Source: Hexactinellida sp. DTS-2022 (taxonomy: Eukaryota; Porifera; Hexactinellida). Taken from it: a DNA stretch of 64,000 nucleotides. How positions within the stretch are numbered: position 1 is the stretch's first letter; the number at the start of each line of letters is the position of its first letter. The notes below the pieces were generated by a model. The model made no database searches and was not told the origin of the DNA. It worked only from the letters and a program-made list of their open reading frames with translations. The position numbers and the translations under genes are program-made. Location of the stretch: the NCBI GenBank assembly GCA_028753945.1, contig JAPNXP010000015.1, positions 372,001 through 436,000 of the forward strand, written 5' to 3'. This document shows, in pieces, positions 23,101 to 32,651 of this stretch.

Positions 23101-24149
23101 GCATAGATTGCTACCTAGCTAAGTTTGGTAAGGACTCGAAAACCGTAGCTGTTAAAGATGGAGAGGGTAAAAAGGAGGAATCCAGTCAGGATAATGTGCC
23201 AGGGGACACCGCGACACCTCTAAAGGACACAAATTATGTTCCCAAAGACATCGACCTTATGAAGGTGTACCCCCCTACTCATCTGGATATTAGGTTCCTA
23301 GACCAGATTGATATCAATCAATCGGATACGATTAACGATCTTAAGATGCAACTATTGACTCTTGAGAGGATGTCGGATATTGTTCCTGTCCCCTCTTGTC
23401 TCAGGGTGCAGGAAATCGTAGACTGGAGACCCCAGAGGGTGTTTAAAGAGGGACAGCACACCCTCAAGAGGTGCAAAGTGGGCTCAGGCTGCAGATTAGG
23501 GGTTTCTGCTATGAGCCATGAACAGATATTCCCAAATTCCTGTCTCCTCCTAAAGCTGTCCCTCCATGTGTCCACTGAGCAGACAGGAGGACAGTTTCTG
23601 CCCCCAGAAGAGATTATATTTAACACCACCGACACCTCCACCCCTACCGCCCTGCTACAATGCATATCACAGCATTCCAACATACCACTCGAGTATCTAC
23701 GGGCAGCTAAATACAGAATGGATCGGTTCGAGTGGTTCAGAATACAAGAGCCACCTGGGACGCCTAGAAAGAAGCATCGAAAGAATAAAACCCCACCCCC
23801 TAAGCCCAGTGTCCGTAACGCGCCTCTGAGCCTCAAGGACAACGACCTTATAGGTGTCAAGGACACTCGTCAGGAGGGCGAGGGGACATGGGACGAGTGG
23901 TGCCTAGAATGGGACCACGTCGGTATTAAGCTAATGACCGCTATAAAGGAAGAAAAGCGACGCAAAAGGAGTAATAAGACAACAAAAGATGTGTTCGCAC
24001 CAGAAGTAGGGGGTAGAAGGAGCAAGCGTCCGGAAATAATCCCGGTTATAAAGTTCGGTGACTTTTTAAATTTTGAGCCAATGGAGACCAGTTCTAATGG
24101 GGTGGAAATAGAAGGTTTGTTGGATGGTTCTTTCATGAATGACAATTAG
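17101..24149 (+). CDS. USP40: Ubiquitin carboxyl-terminal hydrolase 40
   Basis: Nine exons, 17101-17358, 17814-18065, 18369-18594, 18978-19258, 19813-20139, 20396-21190, 21479-21745, 22011-22376 and 22800-24149, total 4122 nt (1373 aa plus stop). The N-terminus carries the USP catalytic domain: Cys box NQGATCYLN with Cys50, a TDSFGW segment, a zinc-ribbon-like CKNC...CGSC pair, and the His box YGGHYKTYIRD with His308. Downstream, KESAYMLFYRR and the ubiquitin-like stretches follow human USP40 order to the end (LVEESGTVGECL, GVKDTRQ). USP40 removes ubiquitin from substrates. It is a cysteine protease with several ubiquitin-like folds in its tail (family knowledge). It is longer than the human protein, mainly through low-complexity insertions in the last exon. 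Nearly every intron is filled by a MITE or microsatellite. All splice sites are GT-AG and phase-consistent. Confidence 0.95.
17395..17719. repeat. Two repeat elements filling USP40 intron 1
   Basis: 17395-17555 is the CAGCCATTGTATATACGCTC family, also seen at 5218-5395. 17590-17719 is an independent foldback element whose ends AAAAATCTAAAATTACAGCT and complement pair over about 30 bp. Confidence 0.8.
18085..18240. repeat. MITE, family C, right end truncated
   Basis: TA then CAGTCAGGTTCTTATTACGA. The interior TAATACAAACCCTATGTAAG matches 61123-61313. It lies in USP40 intron 2. Confidence 0.82.
18645..18743. repeat. MITE, family E (GGTGTTGGCCGATATA type)
   Basis: CAGTAGAAACCCGGCTTCGC at the left and AAGGTGTTGGCCGATATATA at the right. 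Other copies lie at 24940-25065, 37918-38045 and 51640-51770. It directly abuts the family-A element that follows. Confidence 0.75.
18746..18902. repeat. Pogo/Tigger-like MITE, family A
   Basis: TA then CAGTAGAACCTCGTTAGTAC at the left and its complement ACTAACGAGGTTCTACTG at the right, about 157 bp, in USP40 intron 3. Confidence 0.88.
19622..19774. repeat. MITE, family G
   Basis: CTTATATGTAGACGGTATAT at the left and GGTCTACATACAAG at the right, in USP40 intron 4. It is a diverged copy of 8050-8218. Confidence 0.75.
20215..20385. repeat. (AACT)n/(AAAC)n microsatellite
   Basis: Fills USP40 intron 5 up to the pyrimidine tract before the exon at 20396. Confidence 0.9.
21759..21915. repeat. MITE, family D (157 bp)
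   Basis: TA then CAGTGGATGCCGGTTATAAG at the left and ATATCCGACATATACTG then TA at the right. It is almost identical over its full length to 59601-59757. It lies in USP40 intron 7. Confidence 0.9.
22407..22593. repeat. MITE, family C, complete (187 bp)
   Basis: TA/CAGTCAGGTCGCTTAATATG at the left and AATAAAAGAACCTGACTG/TA at the right, in USP40 intron 8. It serves as the reference copy for the family. Confidence 0.9.
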
Positions 24150-24325
24150 ATCGAGATTCGAGTGTGTTTATTGTTTGTAAATAATATTCACTGATTATAG
24201 TTTTAATATTAGATTCTGTTTGTATCCATTTCTTAACGTGAGTATATGCTTTATGTGGCTTAAGTGGTTAATGGGTGGTTTAATGGGTGGCTGAAAGGTG
24301 TTATATATTGTGGGTGATTAGTGGA

Positions 24326-27300
24326 ATGTGGCACGAATCACGGAGACAAGAAAAGTTGGTGAAAGGAATGATTATTGATTATCAAAAGCGAGCAGAACGC
24401 AGGAAAGACCACTATGAGAAAATGGTATATTTTCTGGCTTATATTGGCCAACACCTTTCTATATACAATAGAACCTCGTTAGTAGGTACACGGTTAATAC
24501 GAACACTATTTCAGTCCCATTCAAAGCCTTTTCAATACAAATGATATTGGTTAATACGAATTCCGGATAAGGCGAACGCATTTTGACGGTCCCTTGGTGT
24601 TTCTACTAGCGAGGTTCAACTGTAAAAGCCTTCGTAAGGCGCCTGAAAATTCCATTTAGAAAAGGTGTTAGTCTATTTGTGACCCATGGGGGCAAATATG
24701 TCCCGTTATACGATACAAGAGACCTGTTTATATTTATATTTTAGAAAAGCGACCCCCTCCAGTTACTACGGGTCACAGGGACTTCGTGTAAGCTCCATAT
24801 CAACCCTTCTGTCTCCAACAATGAATGTTCCGTTCTGTCAGTATAGTATAGATCTGTTTATTGTACTCTCAGAGCATATTACAGCGACACGCGATATATT
24901 AGTCTTTATTTGCAACTTGTAAACACTATTCTATAATCCAGGGCTTACTTATATATCGGCCAACACCTTTTTAATATAAAACCCGGCTTCGAAAATATGA
25001 ATTTTTGAGGCTAAAAAGTGACCTGAAAATACATTAGAAAAGGTGTTGGCTGATATATTAGTAATTCCTTGTTTTCAACGTTTTATTTGTTTTATTCGTG
25101 TAGTGTGTCATGGCAAGGTGACAGTGACATAATGATATCGAGGTAAACACCTGTTTACGATATAAATACACACATTGTTGTTGTTGTTTTCTTAGATTTG
25201 ATGTTAGAGCTCATCTTGACTATATACGTATACCAGATCTGTCTCCTAGAGATAGGTACAGTCATAGTTCCACTTATAGTTCCAGTTCCGTTTATATTCA
25301 TATTATCACACCTCTCTGTTTAGACCTGTAAATACAGAATTGGAGTCTCGAAGTGATTATGAAAGATACCGGCAAATTATATATAATAAATTCAAAGGCA
25401 GTATGTTCCCATTTGTTGTTGTTGTTGTTGTTATTGTTATTGTTGTTTACTTATTTGCATCAATTTAGTTTCACCAGAAAAAGCTCTTGCAGAAATCAAC
25501 ATAGAAGAATCATATCCGATTTCAAAACCGATTCACTCAGAAAAGTAAACACAAACACTCCTGTGACACAATTTGTATATTTTCGTGTGTTCAAATTGTG
25601 TCGCTTATTTAGGAAATCTTCCAATAAAACAGCCATTGGATATCAATACGATTCAGCGACACAATTGTATGCCACTAAACCACCTAAACCACCTAAACCA
25701 CCTGAGGCGACACACGAGTCAGCTGGAGAAACCAGTTCCGATGAAGTTCTTAGCGAAATAGGTTAACTAATTAATTAGTTTCAGTTCCATTAAGAGCAAA
25801 TTTGTTTATACAACTAAATCACTATTTTTAAGATAACGAATGAAACTACGGTCCCGAGCACTTCGTTATAACGGGAGTTAACTACTATATTTACTTGTTT
25901 GTAGGAAATGATTTGCATTTGAATTCACTGGATAGGAAACAGGTACTTGTTTGTATTTGTATTTTGTTTACATAAATATTATTTTGTTGTTATTTAGTTC
26001 GATTCTCTGGATGAAATATCTATTCAGTTCGGACTGAATTCAAAGGAATTTTCTCAGTATGTTGTTTGCATTTGTTTGTTGTTATTGTTGTTTGTATTTA
26101 CTTTATTTATATAGCTATCACCGTAGCGATCTAGCTGAACACAAATTATTGAAAGAAGAATTATTGTTAGAAAAACAGAAATCAATAACTAAGGTATACT
26201 ATGCCACCAAAAGTATTTGAACAACAGAATCGTATTACAGACACAATATACTTCATTTAGTGCATTAATGGCTGCTTAAACTACTCTGAAATTACATTAA
26301 TTATATTGCTATACTTATCCTATATAACCTAAATATGCTACACTCTAACAGAGCAAGGGTAGCACGAGAAAAGAGAGGAGAGCTCTCAAAATGGAACTCA
26401 AATCTAAACTTCCGGAAGTGCCATACAGACCCAATTCCCCGCTCAGGTATTTGCAATTCTTAATACACTCGAAACCGGTTTATTCTACTATTAGGGATAC
26501 AATCTTTTGTAAGAAATTCCAAATTTTCTAGTATTTTTCATCGGTTTTTTCTTACTATTTTTATCTGAAAAGAATCGTTAGAAAAACCGGTTTCAACAAT
26601 GTGGAACTAACTTATACTTGGTTCCAGTTTCGCGTGTCGGCAGAGCCCCACCTACCGCGCCAGAGCCCGATCGGACAGCTCCTCCCCAGAGGCCCCCGGC
26701 AGGATAGAGTACATAACAGAGTTCGGGACCCCACCCCCGCCCCTGCCCCTGTCCCTGCCACGGTCCCATTCAGGGGACAGGAACAGAAAGAGGGACACCA
26801 GGGGACACCTGTCCCACTCCAGTCTCAGACACAGGAGGTCCAGATCCAGGTTAATAGGGACACCAGGGGACCGTTAATAGGACACCAGGGGACCGTCTTA
26901 ATAGGGCACCAGGGGACCGTCTTAATAGGGACACCAGGGGACCGTCTTAATAGGGACACCAGGGGACCGTTAATAGGGACACCAGGGGACCGTCTTAATA
27001 TGTTCGTATTAACCGGAGTCACTTGCATGCATTTGTATAATATACTACCTAAATACCTGTATGATACTTATTTTTTTAATAATGCCATTGGTAATATACA
27101 TATATTTATTCATACAATACATATATTTACTGTACATTGGTTATGGCTATACATGTATAATTTAGAGATCGGCACAGAGAGAAGTACCGACGTCCGAGGC
27201 GCCACAGCTCCAGCGGGTCTCGCTCCAGGAGCAGAGAGAGGCACTACAGGCATTCCAAATACACAAGGTTGTAACTATGATAATACAGTAAAACCTCGTT

Positions 27301-30300
27301 AGCACGAACACGGCTAACACGAATTTCCGGATAAGATGAACAAACAGTTCCACAAAATCAGGTCCCTACAATGGCTATTCAATGGGTATTACTCCGGTTA
27401 ATACGAACTCCGGATAAGCGAACACATTTTTACCGTCCGTTGGTGTTCATATTAACGAGGTTATACTGTAGTTAGTTCCTATTGGAACTAACACATATTC
27501 CTGTTAGAGATAGAAGCAGGAGTTCGAGTAGTGTCTCAGAAGTGGACAAGCCAGCTGTGAAGAGGAACAGTATTGTCACCTCAGATATAAAGTGGGTATT
27601 TCTATAATTAATGGGGATATTTGGTTGTTTGATAAATTATTTGTTTGTATTTAGGAAAAAAGATGACCAGGTTGTTATTAATTGCAATTGTAGCTAATCT
27701 GTGTTGTACATTTGTTTATTTATTGTTTACAAAATCAAAGGTGACACATCTCGAGAAGATGCAACAGCGAATGCAAAATAAGATATCCAAACAATGTGAG
27801 ATTAATAAACAAACAAACTAACAAACATACAAACTGACTAACTAACAAACAAACATACAAACTGACTAACTAACAAACAAACATACAAACTGACTAACAA
27901 ACAAACTAACATACAAACAAACAAACAAACAAACAAACTGACAAACAAACAAACAAACAAATAAACAAACAAACTAACAAACAAACTAACAAACAAACAA
28001 ACTAACAAACAAACAAACTAACATACAAAACTGACTAACTAACAGCTACGTAGTTGCATCATATACTATTTAGTGAAACAGGACCACAAGACCGAACAAG
28101 ATAAATTGAGAGCTAAAGTGGCTGTTCAAGAGGTGAGTGTACGAATTTGTATCCGTGAAGCGACAGAATATTCCTAGTGCTACCTGGGAGAGATTCCTCG
28201 CTTATCCATAGTCCACACTGTATTATTAACTCCGCCGTGAGCACTTTTAGCATAGGCGGTGCGGATTGTAAAATATATATTTTCTTGTGAATAGTCGAGT
28301 TTTGTTTGTTCTTGTTTATATTTCGCAGAATTAAGTCGATACAGGTGTCTCCATTTATATTCTTAGCATAGGGATATGCATTTCTAGTTAATAGCTCAGT
28401 TATTAATTCTGTATCCTTCGTGTTAATTGCTACATGTAAACAAGTGTTTGTCTCTTCATCCAAATTGTTTATTTGTACTTCCAAAAACTCGAAAACTATT
28501 TCTAGTTTATTTCTCCATTCAAACTCGACCAGTTTGCTGCTACGCTCATCAGCTATTCTATAATTAGATTTGGTACCAGAGCACATTTCTATTACCCTAT
28601 GGAGTATACTGTGCATCCCGTGCTTTGTAATGAGAGAATTGAGAATTTGTTTGCCTGTTGTTATATCCAGTGGAGTAAGGCCGTTTAGTAGAATTAGCAG
28701 ACAAGCTGCCCCAAGGGTATTTAAACTGTGACTATATTTGATCCTAAATCTCTCAATTGAAATACCAATAAAATTATCGAGAATATTCTCAAAGCATTTG
28801 ACACCATGTGTGCCACTTAACACCTCCATTTTATCCACATAAACACTCAACATGTCTTCGAAAGAGATATACATAGATTCTTCACAAATCAACAAGTTTA
28901 AGGCGCCATATAACCCTGCCACTCCAAATGTGTCGTATACACCTAACACGTCTTTAACCTCGTTCAACAATTCAATTTCCCTTAACGGAAATATTTCATT
29001 CATGAATTGTCCTTCTAATGGTAGCACCAAAGGAATGTAATCTGGGAGAAGTTTGCCTTTAAAAACCTCGTGTGAATAAACTAGGATAAACAGGTCACAT
29101 TTGTGTGCCATTAATTGTGCCATTGCCGACACATTCCATTCTATGTTGCCTAGATACCAACACCCATGCTTGACTGACAATGCAACTATTTTTAGCAACC
29201 GTTCCCTGTCTCTGATTTTACAAAGTTTGATAGTGAACAGTTCGAAAATATCTTTCACAGTTAAATCCACAGGAAATAATTCCTGTACGTTCCTAATTTC
29301 CATTTCTTCGCTTTTCTGTCGCACAAAGTATAGGGCTAGAGGTGTCAAGTTGTGTGGTAGGTTTCGGACAATTCGAGCGCCACTTTCTAAAATTAGTATC
29401 GCTGCATTTTTGGCGGCTAATCCTTCATTTTTCTCAATGTTTCCGATTGGAAAATATTTCTTGACAAGTGCCCATACGTTCGACACTTCTATTTCCTCTG
29501 GGTCTCTGCCCAGGCTTAGAATGTGGAGTGGCGTGTAACCGAGGGTGCGTGATGGTGTGTCTGTGTTCGCACCTTGTGAGAGGAGCCACTTTATTGTGTC
29601 CAAGTTGTCGCTTTCCTGGGATGGGTGGCAGTACAGCTGTTTAACACATAACCAGTGGAGTGGAGTCATGCCACCCAAATCTGAGGTGTTGTTAATGTCA
29701 TGAGGTGTGAAGTTGGGGATAACACCTATGAACAGTGATTGGTTAAATCTGAGCCAGTTGTCAGCCATATAATGTCTCATGGTTATTATTCTGTATTGGA
29801 TTGTAATACAATACTTGAGTTCGGGTTTGCTATTAATATTATTGGAGCTCTTTAATCTCTGTGATGTTATGTTTTCTAACTAATTTTATGTGTATTATTC
29901 TATTTATTCCTCTTGAGCAATTGGACCTGTTATGCAATGCTTCATAAGGGCCGTTCAAACGTTATATAAGTTAAACGCTTCCAAGGGATGAATTAACTAA
30001 TGTGTGACATCCTTTGTATATTACAAATTGGTCAGAAAAGCGTGAAGGGCCCAAAGTATATCTATATTTTATCAAACAATATTATTCTTAATAAAAGAAT
30101 ATTTGTTGTTGTTGTTTACTTGTAAGTATGACACCTAATCTAGGATAGAGAGAATGACATAAGAGTTCAGATGAGGAGATGGAAAGACAAGTGAGTTGTC
30201 CCATTATTGCTTGTTCCCAATTAAGTTAGATTGTGTACCTATTTATAATCTGTATATAGAACAGTTGATCCTATCTTATAATTCATTTTTAGGGAGCGAG

Positions 30301-30332
30301 AGAGACTTGGAGAAGACGATTACTATCATTAA
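24326..30332 (+). CDS. CLASRP: CLK4-associating serine/arginine-rich protein (SWAP2/CLASRP)
   Basis: Nineteen small exons join in phase to 495 aa: 24326-24424, 24745-24836, 25104-25142, 25196-25255, 25324-25400, 25469-25544, 25613-25761, 25905-25942, 25998-26056, 26115-26193, 26352-26446, 26628-26849, 27166-27267, 27508-27591, 27655-27670, 27741-27795, 28074-28132, 30144-30190 and 30293-30332. The start MWHESRRQEKLVKGMIIDYQ and later SWQGDSDIMISRFDVRAHLD match the SWAP N-terminal domain of human CLASRP. An SR-rich centre follows (exons 12-14), then a basic coiled coil at the C-terminus. The human protein binds CLK4 and affects splicing in the nucleus (family knowledge). This version is shorter, with a reduced RS domain. 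Exon 15 is only 16 nt. Intron 17 (about 2 kb) contains an antisense ankyrin gene whose end overlaps exon 17. The exon 2 donor is the least certain join. Confidence 0.9.
24441..24690. repeat. Family-E element interrupted by a family-A MITE
   Basis: The outer element begins ATATTGGCCAACACCTTTCT and resumes with GAAAATTCCATTTAGAAAAG and GTGTTAG. Inside it, at 24466-24622 and flanked by TA, is a complete family-A copy. The family-A insertion is therefore the younger of the two. Confidence 0.85.
26467..26600. repeat. MITE, family H (CGAAACCGGTTTATTCTA type)
   Basis: CGAAACCGGTTTATTCTACT at the left and GTTAGAAAAACCGGTTTCAA at the right, in CLASRP intron 11. Other copies lie at 37790-37900, 54757-54971 and 63668-63832. 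Confidence 0.75.
26852..27045. repeat. Family-I MITE fragment with amplified ~25-bp unit
   Basis: GGGACACCAGGGGACCGTCT is repeated about six to seven times, then runs into the usual family-I sequence (GTTCGTATTAACCGGAGTCA, CTTGCATGCATTTGTATA). It is a tandem expansion of the element's own left end within CLASRP intron 12. Confidence 0.85.
27286..27468. repeat. Pogo/Tigger-like MITE, family A variant (183 bp)
   Basis: TA/CAGTAAAACCTCGTTAGCAC at the left and ATTAACGAGGTTATACTG/TA at the right. The interior CAGTTCCACAAAATCAGGTC is shared with 36960-37130. It lies in CLASRP intron 13. Confidence 0.88.
27800..28050. repeat. (AAAC)n/(AACT)n microsatellite
   Basis: Long AAAC/AACT tracts with ACATACAAACTGACTAACTA sub-repeats in CLASRP intron 16. 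Confidence 0.9.
28113..29780 (-). CDS. Intronless ankyrin-repeat protein nested in CLASRP intron 17 (FEM1-like tail)
   Basis: A single open frame of 555 aa on the strand opposite its host. Ankyrin motifs are clear near residues 38-115 (GGMTPLHWLCVKQ, LGYTPLHILSL) and 440-490 (ETNTCLHVAINTKDTELITEL). The middle is helical and unfamiliar. The last ~70 residues, after the final ankyrin repeats (LKVLTAELIIQCG then LPGSTRNILSLHG), resemble the C-terminus of FEM1 proteins, which are substrate receptors for CUL2 ubiquitin ligases. That likeness is weak and remembered, not computed. The stop at 28113-28115 lies inside CLASRP exon 17, so the two coding regions overlap tail to tail by 20 bp. It has no introns despite its 19-exon host, which suggests a retrocopy or insertion origin. 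Confidence 0.75.
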   Translation of the reverse strand: MRHYMADNWLRFNQSLFIGVIPNFTPHDINNTSDLGGMTPLHWLCVKQLYCHPSQESDNLDTIKWLLSQGANTDTPSRTLGYTPLHILSLGRDPEEIEVSNVWALVKKYFPIGNIEKNEGLAAKNAAILILESGARIVRNLPHNLTPLALYFVRQKSEEMEIRNVQELFPVDLTVKDIFELFTIKLCKIRDRERLLKIVALSVKHGCWYLGNIEWNVSAMAQLMAHKCDLFILVYSHEVFKGKLLPDYIPLVLPLEGQFMNEIFPLREIELLNEVKDVLGVYDTFGVAGLYGALNLLICEESMYISFEDMLSVYVDKMEVLSGTHGVKCFENILDNFIGISIERFRIKYSHSLNTLGAACLLILLNGLTPLDITTGKQILNSLITKHGMHSILHRVIEMCSGTKSNYRIADERSSKLVEFEWRNKLEIVFEFLEVQINNLDEETNTCLHVAINTKDTELITELLTRNAYPYAKNINGDTCIDLILRNINKNKQNSTIHKKIYILQSAPPMLKVLTAELIIQCGLWISEESLPGSTRNILSLHGYKFVHSPLEQPL

Positions 30333-30746
30333 AGATAATTTTAATATTTTCCATAATTCTAAAATAGGAATTAACTAAACAAATTACTGTAATTATTTAC
30401 AATTAATCTAATAATTTATTTGTTTACGAGCCTTTCGGTCTCGATCGCTCTTATAAGTGCATCAGTGCTCTTAAGGACACATTTATTATAAGACCCAATC
30501 ATACTGTTTGTCAATAACTACTATACTACGGTATTGTAATTGGAACTATTTATATTTGAGAGTCGACCCATGGGACACGTTAGTTCCGGTTACATTGTCT
30601 CATAGCGGCCAACTGCTATCATGTAAATACAAACAATGCCAGGCTAATAGGAACTATAATAGGAAGTTAGGAACCATAATGTAACTACTCAATTTACTCG
30701 AAGTCCAATTATTTTTGAAAATATGAAATACGATACCAAAAGTTCT
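30333..30746. other. Intergenic, no feature recognised
   Basis: AT-rich sequence between the CLASRP stop and the duplicated block that carries NHL gene B. I see no clear repeat. Confidence 0.4.
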
Positions 30747-30956
30747 GAAATGAAAGTATTTCCTTTCACTACATTCCTGACTGGATGGAGTCACCATGTG
30801 CATCAGAAGAGGCGGCACACAAACAGATGCCACATTCCACTCAGTTCCACCACCTAGCTCTGCTATAAGATACGAGACACATTCTCTATAGCATTCTACT
30901 AACAAACTACTTTCATTTCCATAGCACTAACTAGCTAACTAGCAAGTAATAATAAA
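30747..30956 (+). promoter_or_regulatory. Upstream region of NHL gene B, duplicate of 8651-8847
   Basis: Nearly identical to the region before NHL gene A, including the TATA-like CTGCTATAAGATACGAG, but with a short insertion near the start codon. The duplication boundary on the left is at about 30747, where similarity starts abruptly at AAATGAAAGTATTTCC. Confidence 0.5.
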
Positions 30957-32171
30957 ATGGCAGTTCGATTCCCTGACCCGATACACCCCGTAGACCCTGT
31001 CGAGTTGGAAATAAACCAACTGTTCGACCGCATAATTATGTGTGTCCAGCAGCGACGAGTGGCACTCATAACCACATACCGCGACACACGCGACCAAATA
31101 GCCGCTAGGCCCATAGAGCGCGCGCGAAAAGAAGAAGAACTGATCGCACTGAAAGCACATACCGAACAAAGTCTCCAAATGAACGAACTGAGAGAGACCC
31201 AGGAGCGAATCCTAGCGGAACTAGAACAAGCGCTAGCAGAGGTGAGGGTACCCCAGCCCGAGACACGCTTGGTGTTCCGAGGCACCTGTGGACACCTGGA
31301 GCAGGTGATCGCAGGTGTGGGAGAGGTAGTCGAGGAGGAGGTGCCCGTTGTACCCCGATATGAAGAAATGAGACCGATTGTAGCTGTCGGGAAGACAGGA
31401 CAAGCTCCTGGAGAGCTCTTGGATCCTTGTGGTGTCGCTATCGATGAGAACTCAAACCTAATTTATGTCGCAGAATTGGGTTCCTGTAGAGTCTCAATCT
31501 TCTCGGAGACCGGCGAATTCCTAAACACTTTCACAAACCAAGCCATGAGAGCGCCACACGGTATAGCGATCCATCGAGACAACCTGTACGTGACGGACAT
31601 AAAAGTACACGCTGTGTTCCGATTCAAAATAGAGGCTGACATGCGTCTCGTCGCTAGCCTAGGGAGTAAGGGATCTGGTGTGGGACAGTTCTATAGCCCT
31701 CTCGGACTCTCCGTCTCTACCAACGGAGATGTGTTCGTAGCAGATCATATCAACAACAGAATCCAAGTCCTAGATGACTCCCTACACTTCCAAAGATCCT
31801 TAACGCATCAGGCAATGCAATGCCCGCGTGACGTTAAACTGACACCAGATGAGGTGTACGTGCTAGCTCGTATATACATACACGTGTTAACCTACACAGG
31901 GGATAGGATACGCTATTTCGGTACGCAACCTGGGTATGAGGGATTTCTCTTTGTTCCTCTCTCCTTCTGTTTGGACGCACAGCAAAACATAATACTCAGA
32001 GACATGGCTACTAATAATATCAGAATACTAACCAAAGAGGGCACACCCCTACACACCATACAGAGACCAGGGGACAGAGGATTCTTGAGGGGAATAGCTC
32101 TAACTAATAATCTAAATATAGTAACTGTGTATAGAGGTGCAGCTAACCAACTAATAATATTATCTATCTAA
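30957..32171 (+). CDS. Coiled-coil plus NHL-repeat beta-propeller protein (copy B)
   Basis: An intronless gene of 404 aa with the same plan as copy A: a helical coiled coil to about residue 110, a linker with CGHLEQVIAGVGEV, then an NHL propeller to the end. By eye, the segment from about residue 255 to the end differs from copy A at about 40 codons that change the residue and only about 5 that do not. It also has one codon gained and, earlier, one lost. Changes cluster at corresponding places in successive blades (FDDPFG versus FYSPLG, SDSNNN versus ADHINN, TSGY versus ARIY, VGDWD versus LRDMA), which are loop positions. Strand cores such as NRIQVLDDSLHFQRS and IHVLTYTGDRIR are unchanged. 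The ligand is unknown. The frame is intact, so both copies are probably functional. Confidence 0.85.
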   Translation: MAVRFPDPIHPVDPVELEINQLFDRIIMCVQQRRVALITTYRDTRDQIAARPIERARKEEELIALKAHTEQSLQMNELRETQERILAELEQALAEVRVPQPETRLVFRGTCGHLEQVIAGVGEVVEEEVPVVPRYEEMRPIVAVGKTGQAPGELLDPCGVAIDENSNLIYVAELGSCRVSIFSETGEFLNTFTNQAMRAPHGIAIHRDNLYVTDIKVHAVFRFKIEADMRLVASLGSKGSGVGQFYSPLGLSVSTNGDVFVADHINNRIQVLDDSLHFQRSLTHQAMQCPRDVKLTPDEVYVLARIYIHVLTYTGDRIRYFGTQPGYEGFLFVPLSFCLDAQQNIILRDMATNNIRILTKEGTPLHTIQRPGDRGFLRGIALTNNLNIVTVYRGAANQLIILSI

Positions 32172-32651
32172 TGTGTGTTATTCTTATTGTTATGACACTG
32201 TTCGTAGTAAACTTGTTTCAACTCCACCAACCGCATCATATTTCCTACCGTACAGTATTGCCACATTATTATAACTTAAAGTTGTGACATTAATAGAGCC
32301 ACTGTCGCTCCTATAAGAGCATCTATTTAAGATCACACAACTTGACTGTATTTATACTTTCCGTGTACTGTTGCAGGTGTTGTTATCTGTATCACAGACA
32401 GAATAGCAGATGTCTATAGTATAGCAGTAGCAGGTGTTATTCTCTGATAGTTATAGTTCCACTTATGTGAACACCTGTGACATACTCCACATACAATTTA
32501 CAACAGGGAATTAGTTTTTAAAATTTTGCACTCAAATTCCTTCTTGAATTTATTCTCACAAACAATCAACAAACACAATCGAGTATTAATAATTAATAAT
32601 ATACACATGTTGTTGTTGTTTACGTTTTTCCTCCTGTCACTAGTTGTATAG
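32172..32651. other. Intergenic, no clear element
   Basis: Contains a short TTGTTGTTGTTTACG tract and family-B-like fragments near 32290 (AATAGAGCCACTGTCGCTCC), but nothing complete. Confidence 0.4.
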
